NCBI GenBank assembly: GCA_020026155.1 | Contig: JAHHQX010000017.1 | Span: 1 to 35,393, forward strand | From: Actinobacillus sp. | GTDB taxonomy: Bacteria; Pseudomonadota; Gammaproteobacteria; Enterobacterales; Pasteurellaceae | Length of the DNA: 35,393 nucleotides | Direction of reading: 5' to 3' | Shown here: positions 14,647 to 22,566 of the stretch, one piece after another | How the letters are laid out: every line of letters begins with the position of its first letter | How positions within the stretch are numbered: position 1 is the stretch's first letter | Notes under the pieces: generated by a model | What the model saw: the letters and a program-made list of their open reading frames with translations, nothing else | Told to the model about the DNA's origin: nothing | Databases searched by the model: none | Position numbers and translations under genes: made by a program

Positions 14647-17565
14647 ATGAAAAAACGCATTTTGAAAGAAAAATTAGTGAAGTCGCTGCTAACTAGAAAA
14701 ATAGAAGAATTTTACCATGACGAATCAGGCGTATATGGAATGATTACTATTTTACTGTCAGCAGTCATTATTGGATACGTCACTTTTGTTGTGGATGGAA
14801 CGGGAATCTTATTTGATAAGGTTCGTTTTACGCAAGGCTTACAACAAGCAGGGCTATTTTTAACTGCTGAGGATACTCGATTCCGCGATAATCAGAATAT
14901 TGTGGGTGTAAATTCTCAACTAGGTTTAGGGGATGCGGATAAACCCCTACCACCGAAACCGGCTCCTTTTACACAACAACCGCCAACACAACCTGTAGCG
15001 CCTACAGCACCAGTTGCGCCACAAAGACCCGATAGGGAACAAGTGTGTGATGCTGCTGGGTACGATTACTATAGCTATGAATGTAGTGATGCATATAGAG
15101 AAGCTGAACGGAACTATAGAGATCAGGCACGTGATTACCAACACAAATGGCGAGATTACCAAAATGCTGTGGACACCTACAATGATGAAGTTGATCAATA
15201 TAATGCCGCTGAACAACAATATGAGCAAGCAAAAGCTGCCTATCAACAACAGGTTACGGAGTATAACAATGCTGTCAATGCAAAAAGTATTGTTGCGAAA
15301 AACTTTCAGGATTTTAAGTTGCATGCAAAAAATGTAGGGATTCCATTAAAAGGGTGTTCGGAAGCTAAAACTGATCCAACGGCTTATAAACAGTGTGATC
15401 TAGAATTTAAGGAATATGAACGTAATATCCAAATGGTTGCTACTGTGGTTCGCAGTTATTACTTACCCGATACCTACAAAAATTACACTGCAACTGGGAA
15501 TGCGGAAAATAATTACAATATTAAGGATGATTTTTATTATCACTGCGATCATGTTATGAAAAATGGTGTGTTAACAAACGATATCGCTTGTGTTGTGGAC
15601 GGTGGTTTTGAACGTCCATCTTGGTTGTATTGGGGAAATGACTTCAAAAAAGATTACGGACTCTCTTTTGGTCGTACACAAAAAATTGCTGTTGATAATA
15701 CAGTTTATATTGGGAAATATCGTGCGAATATTCCTGTTGATATTATGTTTGTGGCTGACTTTTCAAGCTCAATGAAAGATTCAATTGATGGTGTAACGTT
15801 TGCATGTAAACGCCCAGATCGTGATTATAATGTTACACGATCAGGAAGACGGGTTGCGTGTGTACAAGCAGATGATCCGAATGTAAAAATCAATGTATTA
15901 CGTTCGGTAATTAAGAAAGTATCTACATCATTATTGAAGCCATCTGATGATCCAAATGCTGTAAAACTTTATAACCGAATTGGTTTTGCCCTTTTTGGAT
16001 ATGGTTCACAGTTATTAAATACACCAGATCAGTGCGTATTAGCATATGTATATGATACGACACCATTAGCTACGCCGATTTACATAGGGGATCCAAAGAA
16101 TGCGCAATTCTGTAACGGTGCGTCACAACAAATTGCAGATCAGCAATCTACAGTTGCGAACGATCAAAGTCAGGTACAACAGATTCAGCAAAGCATACAG
16201 GATGCACAAAATAAAATTGCAGCCGATCAACAACAAATAGATCAATGTAATAATAGCGGTAACTGGACTAGTGAATGTGATACTGCTCAAGATGATATAC
16301 AGAATCAGCAAAACCAATTAGATGGCGATGATTATGGTTATTATCACCATCATCACCATCATCATTATCAAGAGGGGCTCAAAGATCAGTTAACAGATGC
16401 ACAAAATACGTTAACAAACGATCAAAATGCACTGAAATCATTACAAGATCAGCAAAAACAAATATGTATTTACCAAAAAAATAGCTATTTTTTAAATTAT
16501 GCTAAGACTTTAGACATGGTAGATCATTTTGATGGATCTTCTTTAAGTAATCAGCCATTTTATAAATTTGCAAAAAGTGCGTCATGCTTGTTACAAGCTA
16601 ATCAAAATCCACAACCATCTACAACGCAAGTATGGTATACCAGTACAAATAAGGATCTGGCAAAATTAAATGCTGACTTTGAAAATATTTCTCCGCAAGG
16701 GGCTACATTAGCATCTTCTGGATTAATGATAGGTGCCAACTTATTGATGCAAGTTGATAAAGATACATTACCAGACAAGATTAAATCTAATACTAAACGG
16801 TTTATTGTTGTATTGTCAGATGGTATTGATACGGTCCCACGTGCACCAACGTGGATGACACATTTACCATCCGCGGGTGGAGAGGAAAGTAGACAATATA
16901 ACCCTAATGTTATCCCGCAAGATACAGATGGATCACTTATTCCTTATAATGTACACAATAAAGGACGTAGAGGATACGTCCCAGGATATAACAACTACAT
17001 TACACGTAGTCTAATGGATCCTACCCAATATTTGCTTCCTCAAGGAAATGCCCAGCAGATAGGGGTGTGTGATCGTATTCGTCGTCGATTAGATAGCTTA
17101 CAACAAGCTGGTTATACTAAATATAACTCCAAGATCAGTTTTATTGCGGTAGGATATGATCCACGCAAATCTACTGATCAAGATACGTTAGCGCAAACTG
17201 CAGCATGGGAAAAATGTGTAGGTGAAGGCAATTATTACACTGCAAAAAATGCAGATGAATTAGCGAGTGCTATTCGTAGTGCTACAGGACTTAATAATGA
17301 AGTCGGACAGATCACCGATAAACGACCAGTATTTGATAATAATACTGATCCATTAACCAATTCGCCTGTCGTAAGTTCCTCATCTTCATCGGGTTCATCT
17401 TCAGGCTTACCAGTACCAACTGCCAGTGGAACACCATCAGGTTCTAGCGGTTCAGGAAATACAAGCCATCCAACGGGAAGTACCTCATCTGGTAATACAC
17501 CAGATGGAGCAGCCCCTCCAGGACAAGGTTCAACCTTTGACCCTGCAGGGGTATCCCCACCGTAA
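14647..17565 (+). CDS. tadG: TadG VWA-domain pilus protein, copy 2 (enlarged)
   Basis: This 972-residue paralogue of TadG1 is 167 residues longer. The N-terminal 90 residues, including the membrane anchor, are highly similar. A Pro-rich stretch (residues about 110-130) and a long charged helix (about 140-220) follow. The VWA domain has MIDAS D371-FSSS, RIGFALFGYG and FIVVLSDGID. Inside it is an insert at about 494-607 that looks like a Gln/Asp-rich coiled-coil hairpin (QQIADQQSTV... LKDQLTDAQNTL), with seven consecutive His (567-573) near its turn. After TDKRPVF (about 897) comes a 75-residue Ser/Gly/Pro/Thr tail. Probably a second, alternative pilus-tip protein; its target is unknown. Confidence 0.9.
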   Translation: MKKRILKEKLVKSLLTRKIEEFYHDESGVYGMITILLSAVIIGYVTFVVDGTGILFDKVRFTQGLQQAGLFLTAEDTRFRDNQNIVGVNSQLGLGDADKPLPPKPAPFTQQPPTQPVAPTAPVAPQRPDREQVCDAAGYDYYSYECSDAYREAERNYRDQARDYQHKWRDYQNAVDTYNDEVDQYNAAEQQYEQAKAAYQQQVTEYNNAVNAKSIVAKNFQDFKLHAKNVGIPLKGCSEAKTDPTAYKQCDLEFKEYERNIQMVATVVRSYYLPDTYKNYTATGNAENNYNIKDDFYYHCDHVMKNGVLTNDIACVVDGGFERPSWLYWGNDFKKDYGLSFGRTQKIAVDNTVYIGKYRANIPVDIMFVADFSSSMKDSIDGVTFACKRPDRDYNVTRSGRRVACVQADDPNVKINVLRSVIKKVSTSLLKPSDDPNAVKLYNRIGFALFGYGSQLLNTPDQCVLAYVYDTTPLATPIYIGDPKNAQFCNGASQQIADQQSTVANDQSQVQQIQQSIQDAQNKIAADQQQIDQCNNSGNWTSECDTAQDDIQNQQNQLDGDDYGYYHHHHHHHYQEGLKDQLTDAQNTLTNDQNALKSLQDQQKQICIYQKNSYFLNYAKTLDMVDHFDGSSLSNQPFYKFAKSASCLLQANQNPQPSTTQVWYTSTNKDLAKLNADFENISPQGATLASSGLMIGANLLMQVDKDTLPDKIKSNTKRFIVVLSDGIDTVPRAPTWMTHLPSAGGEESRQYNPNVIPQDTDGSLIPYNVHNKGRRGYVPGYNNYITRSLMDPTQYLLPQGNAQQIGVCDRIRRRLDSLQQAGYTKYNSKISFIAVGYDPRKSTDQDTLAQTAAWEKCVGEGNYYTAKNADELASAIRSATGLNNEVGQITDKRPVFDNNTDPLTNSPVVSSSSSSGSSSGLPVPTASGTPSGSSGSGNTSHPTGSTSSGNTPDGAAPPGQGSTFDPAGVSPP

Positions 17566-17584
17566 AATAAAGTAATATAAAAGG

Positions 17585-17613
17585 AAATGCCTTGGGTAAT
17601 GACCAAGGCATTT
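17585..17613 (+). terminator. Rho-independent terminator of the tad locus
   Basis: An 11-bp perfect stem (17585-17595 with 17603-17613) containing GCCTTGG/CCAAGGC is followed by a T-rich run. It ends the long + strand pilus transcript 20 nt after tadG2. Confidence 0.88.
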
Positions 17614-17638
17614 TTATTTTATATATTAGGGATAATAA

Positions 17639-17661
17639 AAAGGTAGCGCATGGCTACCTTT
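17639..17661 (-). terminator. Terminator of the udk-dcd operon (bidirectional)
   Basis: A 9-bp stem AAAGGTAGC/GCTACCTTT (17639-17647 with 17653-17661) has a 5-nt loop. On the - strand it is followed by a T run just after dcd. It also backs up the tad terminator for + strand transcription. Confidence 0.8.
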
Positions 17662-17675
17662 ATTTTTAATTAAAA

Positions 17676-18263
17676 TTATTGATTATCTTCATCAATACGG
17701 CTTGCAACCGCATTTTGTTGATTTTTATATTTAGCATCTCGACGTACATTATAAGGACGAGCAGCATCATTACTCAGGATCTCAAAACTCAATGCACCAA
17801 TTGTCATTTTAGGACGAAGTGCAAGCGGTAATTTACCTGAGTTAAAGAATTCTAAAACAATTTTACCTTGCCAACCTGGATCAATGCGATGGGCGGTAAC
17901 GTGCACCATTAAGCCAAGGCGCGCGAGAGAAGAACGACCATCTAACCAACCAATGATATTTGCTGGCAACTCTACATTTTCATAAGTGGTTGCGAGTGCT
18001 AATTCTCCTGGATGTAGGAAAAAAGCATCGCCATCATCTACGATAATTTCATCGCTCATAACGGCTTCAAGTTGAGCCGCAACAGTTTCTTTAGGACCAC
18101 TTAAATCAATGTAAGGCAGTGCGTAATCTTTGAAGACACGAAAAGAATTCCCTAAGCGAACGTCTACCGTTGCACCGTTTATTTGGTCGTTGTCTGGACG
18201 AGGGGTAAGTTTAATTTTGCCTTCATCTAAATAGCGTTCAATATCGGTATCACAGAGTCGCAT
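17676..18263 (-). CDS. dcd: dCTP deaminase
   Basis: This 195-residue cytosolic enzyme converts dCTP to dUTP and supplies dUMP for thymidylate synthesis. Family motifs are clear: MRLCDTDIERYL at the start, HPGELALATT, DGRSSLARLGLMVH and the catalytic stretch GKIVLEFFNSG, which carries the active-site Glu. The length is close to the E. coli enzyme (193). It lies 18 nt after udk, so the two are an operon, as in Haemophilus. Confidence 0.97.
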   Translation of the reverse strand: MRLCDTDIERYLDEGKIKLTPRPDNDQINGATVDVRLGNSFRVFKDYALPYIDLSGPKETVAAQLEAVMSDEIIVDDGDAFFLHPGELALATTYENVELPANIIGWLDGRSSLARLGLMVHVTAHRIDPGWQGKIVLEFFNSGKLPLALRPKMTIGALSFEILSNDAARPYNVRRDAKYKNQQNAVASRIDEDNQ

Positions 18264-18281
18264 TGCCTTTCCTTTTCTGAA

Positions 18282-18935
18282 TTAGTTTGAGTGGTGTGGA
18301 GTTTTTCCCAATAAATGGAGAATTTGTGCTTTTAGCATATTAATAGCGATACGGTTTTTACCACCACGAGGGACAATAATATCCGCATAGCGTTTTGATG
18401 GTTCAATGAATTGTAAGAACATTGGACGAACGGTTGCATGGTACTGATTAATAACAGATTCCATAGAACGACCACGTTCTTCCATATCACGTTTTAAACG
18501 ACGAATAAAACAGATATCAAGTGGTGTATCAACGAATACAGACATGTCTGCAATTTCACGGATACGTTCATCAGTTAAAAGTAAAATACCTTCTAAAATG
18601 ATAATTTTTTTCGGCTCGAAATGATGGATTTTTTGAGTACGCGTATGTTCAACATAGCTATAATCTGGAATATCAACTGCTTTACCCGCTTTAAGTGCTT
18701 GTAAATGAGAAAGCAGTAAATCGCGATCCATTGCATTTGGATGGTCATAGTTTGTTTTTACACGTTCTTCTAATGCTAAATGTGACTGATCTTTATAGTA
18801 GTTATCTTCAGAAATAATTCCGATATCTTTTACACCTTCTGTTTGTAATTCCTTTAAAATAGTTGACGCAAATAGACTTTTACCCGACGCAGACGCCCCT
18901 GCGATTGCGATGATAATGCAAGATTGATCAGACAT
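18282..18935 (-). CDS. udk: Uridine kinase
   Basis: This pyrimidine salvage enzyme phosphorylates uridine and cytidine to UMP and CMP. It has 217 residues. The P-loop is GASASGKS near residues 13-20. Other family segments are SEDNYYKDQ, YDHPNAMDRDLL, ILEGILLLTD and FIRRLKRDMEERGRS. It is the first gene of the udk-dcd pair, both in pyrimidine nucleotide metabolism. AAGGAAA lies directly upstream of the start. Confidence 0.97.
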   Translation of the reverse strand: MSDQSCIIIAIAGASASGKSLFASTILKELQTEGVKDIGIISEDNYYKDQSHLALEERVKTNYDHPNAMDRDLLLSHLQALKAGKAVDIPDYSYVEHTRTQKIHHFEPKKIIILEGILLLTDERIREIADMSVFVDTPLDICFIRRLKRDMEERGRSMESVINQYHATVRPMFLQFIEPSKRYADIIVPRGGKNRIAINMLKAQILHLLGKTPHHSN

Positions 18936-18972
18936 TTTTTTTCCTTTACTGATGAAATGATAAATTTTAAGA

Positions 18973-18978
18973 ATTATA
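18973..18978 (-). promoter_or_regulatory. Candidate -10 box for udk-dcd
   Basis: The - strand reads a perfect TATAAT about 40 nt upstream of the udk start. The -35 at 17-bp spacing (TATTAA) is poor. The rest of 18936-19188 is AT-rich non-coding sequence in which I see nothing else firm, apart from an 8-of-9 match to the Haemophilus uptake core (AGTGCGGT, - strand) at 19167-19174. Confidence 0.4.
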
Positions 18979-19188
18979 AATAAAAAGTTTAAAACTTAAT
19001 AACAATTTATTTACAAGTTAGTTTCTTTTCATAAAAAGAACACATAACGAACAATAAATTACCCATTAAGAATTACATTTCCCATTATGTAGGAAAGGGA
19101 ATAGGGTATCAGACTGGGGTCGTATTCTAGCACAAAAATTTGCGTTTTTTTAATACTATATGAAAAACCGCACTCCATTTGATAAAAA

Positions 19189-19231
19189 CACGCCCTGATT
19201 TTCCATAAATTTTTTAGAAAATTGGGGCGTG
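19189..19231 (-). terminator. thrS terminator made of an inverted GAAAATYRGGGCGTG pair
   Basis: A stem of about 14 bp (19189-19202 with 19218-19231), including two G-T pairs, lies 22 nt after thrS. On the - strand it is followed by TTTTTAT. The arms belong to a motif repeated elsewhere in the window (23097-23113, 28404-28449, 34098-34112). Confidence 0.75.
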
Positions 19232-19253
19232 GTTAGCAAGAAATCAGCAGAAA

Positions 19254-21185
19254 TTATTCTTCGCCGATAAGTTTAAGTTCACGGTTTTGAACTTGGTTTT
19301 TAAGAAGTTGAGTAAATTCTTCCACTGTCATTGTGCCAAGATCTTGACCTTTACGAGTACGTACTGCTACTTTGCCTTCTTCAATTTCTTTGTCGCCGAC
19401 AACGAGCATGTACGGTACGCGATGTAAGGTATGTTCGCGGATTTTGAAGCCTACTTTTTCATTACGTAAGTCAGCTTTGGCGCGAAGACCTGCATCAGAA
19501 AGGGTTTTTACTACTTTTTTCACGTAGTCCGCTTGGTTATCAGTAATATTCATTACTACTGCTTGTGTTGGCGCTAACCATGCTGGGAAGAAGCCTGCGT
19601 ATTCTTCAGTGATGATACCGATGAAACGTTCAATCGAACCTAAAATTGCACGGTGAATCATAACTGGTGTTTTACGTTCATTGTCTTCTGCAACATAGGT
19701 TGCACCAAGACGACCTGGTAATGCAAAGTCAAGTTGGATAGTACCGCATTGCCATTCACGATCTAAACAGTCGCGAAGTGCGAATTCGATTTTCGGTCCA
19801 TAGAATGCACCTTCTCCAACTTGGACTTCATATTCTAAGCCATTTGCAGTTAATGCTTTCGCTAAATCTTCTTCTGCACGATCCCACATTTCATCGCTAC
19901 CGATGCGGTTTTCTGGACGGGTAGAAAGTTTTACTTCAATATCAGAGAAACCGAAAGTTTTGTAAATATCGTAAACCATACGGATACAGTTTGTTACTTC
20001 GCTTTCAATTTGATCTTCAGTACAGAAAATATGAGCATCATCTTGGGTGAAACCACGAACACGCATTAAACCGTGTAATGAGCCAGATGGTTCGTTACGG
20101 TGGCAAGAACCAAATTCTGCCATACGCAATGGTAGATCACGGTAAGATTTTAAACCTTGGTTAAAGATTTGTACGTGACCTGGGCAGTTCATCGGTTTGA
20201 TTGCATATTCACGGTTTTCTGATTGTGTTGTGAACATTAAATCACCGTAGTTTTGCCAGTGCCCAGTACGTTCCCAAAGTACGCGATCCATCATGAATGG
20301 ACCTTTTACTTCTTGGTAATCATATTCTTTTAATTTAGTACGAACGAAAGTTTCTAATTCACGGAAAATTGTCCAACCATCGTTGTGCCAGAATACCATA
20401 CCTGGTGCTTCTTCTTGCATATGATAAAGATCTAACGCTTTACCGATTTTACGGTGATCACGTTTTGCAGCTTCTTCTAAACGTTGTAAGTAAGCTTTAA
20501 GATCTTTTTTATCAGCCCATGCAGTACCGTAAATACGTTGTAACATTTTGTTTTCGCTGTTACCACGCCAGTAAGCACCTGCTACTTTCATTAATTTGAA
20601 ATTGTGGCAGAAACGCATGTTTGGTACGTGTGGGCCACGGCACATATCAATATATTCTTGGTGGTGGTAAAGTGCTGGAGTTGCACTGCGTTCAATATTT
20701 TCATCAAGAATTTCTTGTTTGTAAGGTTCTTCGCGTTCTACGAATGTATCAAATGCATCTTGCCAAGTACCCACTTTTTTTACAACGTCGTAGTTCGTTT
20801 TCGCTAACTCAAGCATACGTTTTTCAATTTTTTCTAAGTCTTCTTGAGTTAAAGAGTGATCAAGATCTACGTCGTAGTAGAAACCGGTATCAATAGTTGG
20901 TCCGATTGCCATTTTTACATTTGGGTAAAGTTGTTTAATGGCATGACCTAAAAGGTGAGCACAAGAGTGACGGATAATTTCTAAACCATCTTCATCTTTT
21001 GCAGTGATGATTTCTAATTTTGCATCGTCTTCGATTAAGTCACATGCATCGTGACGTACACCGTTTACACGACCAGCGATAGTTGCTTTTGCAAGACCAG
21101 CACCGATACTTTCAGCCACTTCCATGACAGTAACGGGTTTATCAAATTGACGAGTAGAGCCGTCCGGTAAAGTAATAATTGGCAT
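19254..21185 (-). CDS. thrS: Threonyl-tRNA synthetase
   Basis: This class II synthetase charges tRNA-Thr. Its 643 residues nearly equal the E. coli length (642). An N-terminal TGS domain (LPDGSTRQFDKPVTVMEVA) is followed by the editing domain with HSCAHLLGHA, and a catalytic core with MNCPGHVQIF and motif 2 (GSCHRNEPSGSLHGLMRVRGFTQDD), then the anticodon-binding domain at the C terminus. The start has AAAGGA upstream, and just before it lies a hairpin that imitates a tRNA-Thr anticodon arm, so feedback control of translation by the enzyme itself is likely, as known for E. coli thrS. Confidence 0.98.
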   Translation of the reverse strand: MPIITLPDGSTRQFDKPVTVMEVAESIGAGLAKATIAGRVNGVRHDACDLIEDDAKLEIITAKDEDGLEIIRHSCAHLLGHAIKQLYPNVKMAIGPTIDTGFYYDVDLDHSLTQEDLEKIEKRMLELAKTNYDVVKKVGTWQDAFDTFVEREEPYKQEILDENIERSATPALYHHQEYIDMCRGPHVPNMRFCHNFKLMKVAGAYWRGNSENKMLQRIYGTAWADKKDLKAYLQRLEEAAKRDHRKIGKALDLYHMQEEAPGMVFWHNDGWTIFRELETFVRTKLKEYDYQEVKGPFMMDRVLWERTGHWQNYGDLMFTTQSENREYAIKPMNCPGHVQIFNQGLKSYRDLPLRMAEFGSCHRNEPSGSLHGLMRVRGFTQDDAHIFCTEDQIESEVTNCIRMVYDIYKTFGFSDIEVKLSTRPENRIGSDEMWDRAEEDLAKALTANGLEYEVQVGEGAFYGPKIEFALRDCLDREWQCGTIQLDFALPGRLGATYVAEDNERKTPVMIHRAILGSIERFIGIITEEYAGFFPAWLAPTQAVVMNITDNQADYVKKVVKTLSDAGLRAKADLRNEKVGFKIREHTLHRVPYMLVVGDKEIEEGKVAVRTRKGQDLGTMTVEEFTQLLKNQVQNRELKLIGEE

Positions 21186-21192
21186 AATTCAA

Positions 21193-21226
21193 TCCTTTCA
21201 CAGTGGTAACCCTCACGACAGGTTAC
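21193..21226 (-). promoter_or_regulatory. thrS translational operator with anticodon-like loop
   Basis: On the mRNA strand a 6-bp stem (GUAACC/GGUUAC, 21206-21211 with 21221-21226) plus a closing U-G pair leaves a 7-nt loop GUCGUGA. Counted as an anticodon loop, U33 is followed by C34-G35-U36, a Thr anticodon. The ribosome site AAGGA (21193-21197) follows at once. In E. coli, ThrRS binds such an arm and blocks ribosome binding. Confidence 0.65.
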
Positions 21227-21244
21227 GTGTTAAATAAAAAAGAA

Positions 21245-21265
21245 AACAAGGGGCGTGCCCTTGTT
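21245..21265 (-). terminator. Hairpin with T run upstream of thrS (terminator or operator arm)
   Basis: An 8-bp perfect stem AACAAGGG/CCCTTGTT has a 5-nt loop. On the - strand TTTTCTTTTTTATTT follows. It may terminate the upstream channel gene. Its place, about 20 nt of U-rich linker away from the anticodon-like hairpin, also matches the second arm of the E. coli thrS operator. Confidence 0.55.
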
Positions 21266-21305
21266 GAAGCGTTGTTTAATGTCATCCCTACAATGGATAA
21301 CGAAA

Positions 21306-21354
21306 ACCCTCGCTATTTTACGCTTTTTTTAGGCATGCGCAAGAAAGCGAGGGT
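21306..21354 (-). terminator. Candidate terminator after the TehA-family gene
   Basis: A 9-bp perfect stem ACCCTCGCT/AGCGAGGGT (21306-21314 with 21346-21354) encloses a long loop that has a small inner GCGC/GCGT pairing. On the - strand TTTTCGTT follows. It lies 28 nt after the channel gene stop. Confidence 0.45.
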
Positions 21355-21382
21355 CGAATACTATTTAAAATGTATATACTCT

Positions 21383-22390
21383 TTAACAGAAACAGCGGAG
21401 CTCCCGCATGATAATTCCTTTCGCAGTACGATAAATGAGAAAGAGAATAATTAGACTAAAAAGTAATACACCGATGTTTGTGACTATCAGTAATGCATGT
21501 GAGAAAAGCGGGTAATCTCTAGCAGATAGATGTGCTACGCTGTACATGCTATTTAACATTGCCGCAATCGGGAAGCTGATAGCCCACCAAATTACTTTAA
21601 AAGATAACATACGAGTGGCATGCATTAATTGGGGAAGTAACCCCAGAAAAATAAAGACACCGATACTAAATAACGCGTAGGAAAATGGAGTAAGGGTTTT
21701 AAATGTTGCTGCATACGCTAGATAAGCTACGCTGAAAGGTGCAACGAGAATAATAAGAGTTGGCATAAAATTAGAAGGTAGTTTTTCTATAAAGACAATC
21801 CGCGAGAAAATTAAGGTAATGAGCGGAATAGCGAAAAACATGCCAATACTTAGCGAAGTTAAATTTAAAATATATAAATATTGTCCATGAAAGAGTACAG
21901 AAGCAGGTGGAATATTAAGGGTACCTACTACTGGGAGCACCCAAGCTGGTGTGAGTTGGGTAGCGATATGTTTTGTTTCAATCCAAAAGTGCACCATATA
22001 AAGCGCAAAGAGCCAGGAAAGAATCACACCTGCAATCCACACGTAAAATGCTAATGCGTTAGAATATTGATTTAATAATAGCGGTAATAAGAGCAGTGAA
22101 ATTGTGATAGTTGCGAAAAAACTTTTCGTCATAGGATCCTGAAATTCTGCTTTGGCTTTATCAAAAAAGAAAATCCATTTAAAAACAAAGAGAAGAGTTA
22201 ATACACAGAAGACGAAAAGTGTGAAAATATTCAATCCACTTGCAATCTTACCAAAGAAAGCATATTGATGAGCAAGATGGCGATATGCGAGAGTAAGTCC
22301 TGTTAACCCCATGACACTACCAAACAAACCTACTGGAATTGCCATAACAATAGAGGGTTGAGGAGGATTATTTTTATTATGTTTTTTCAT
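21383..22390 (-). CDS. SLAC1/TehA (TDT) family membrane channel or transporter
   Basis: This 335-residue protein has about ten hydrophobic segments spread over its length. PVGLFGSVMGLTGLTLAYRH near the N terminus, LPVVGTLNIPPAS in the middle and APFSVAYLAYAATF later match the TehA/SLAC1 layout. Known members are anion channels or, in Haemophilus, a protein linked to tellurite resistance (TehA). It differs from TehA enough that I give no symbol. It is monocistronic, divergent from hemG. The C terminus ends RELRCFC just before the thrS leader. Substrate unknown. Confidence 0.75.
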   Translation of the reverse strand: MKKHNKNNPPQPSIVMAIPVGLFGSVMGLTGLTLAYRHLAHQYAFFGKIASGLNIFTLFVFCVLTLLFVFKWIFFFDKAKAEFQDPMTKSFFATITISLLLLPLLLNQYSNALAFYVWIAGVILSWLFALYMVHFWIETKHIATQLTPAWVLPVVGTLNIPPASVLFHGQYLYILNLTSLSIGMFFAIPLITLIFSRIVFIEKLPSNFMPTLIILVAPFSVAYLAYAATFKTLTPFSYALFSIGVFIFLGLLPQLMHATRMLSFKVIWWAISFPIAAMLNSMYSVAHLSARDYPLFSHALLIVTNIGVLLFSLIILFLIYRTAKGIIMRELRCFC

Positions 22391-22431
22391 TTGAAAATTA
22401 TCCTACGGGAAGAATTTAATATTAAGTGGGT

Positions 22432-22437
22432 ATTATA
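22432..22437 (-). promoter_or_regulatory. Candidate -10 box for the TehA-family gene
   Basis: The - strand shows a perfect TATAAT about 42 nt upstream of the start. The -35 is AT-rich and unclear. Confidence 0.35.
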
Positions 22438-22464
22438 TCCTTTTTTTAGTACAAAAAAATAACA

Positions 22465-22494
22465 TTGGAATGATGGTCATTTTTGGTCCATAAT
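22465..22494 (+). promoter_or_regulatory. Candidate hemG promoter
   Basis: TTGGAA (22465-22470) and CATAAT (22489-22494) are separated by 18 bp, about 70 nt before hemG. Moderate consensus match in the divergent intergenic region. Confidence 0.35.
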
Positions 22495-22566
22495 ACATGC
22501 CTTATAGTAATAATATCGAATAATTAAGTTTACTTTATTTTTTTAGATTTATAGAAAGAGTGGGAA

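Noticed and set aside
16345..16365. His run as a cloning tag or vector contamination
   Set aside because: It is internal to a long intact reading frame with natural flanks and mixed CAC/CAT codons; no vector sequence is seen.
17235..17606. 123-codon reading frame on the - strand opposite the tadG2 tail
   Set aside because: It mirrors the low-complexity Ser/Gly/Pro coding of TadG2, has no ribosome site and overlaps the terminator.
21229..21285. thrS leader peptide for attenuation (starts MTLNNAST on the - strand)
   Set aside because: It has only three scattered Thr codons and a ribosome site too close to the ATG; the anticodon-like operator explains the leader better.
21203..21454. Small + strand reading frame upstream of thrS
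   Set aside because: It runs through the thrS operator and hairpins and into the channel gene, with no ribosome site.
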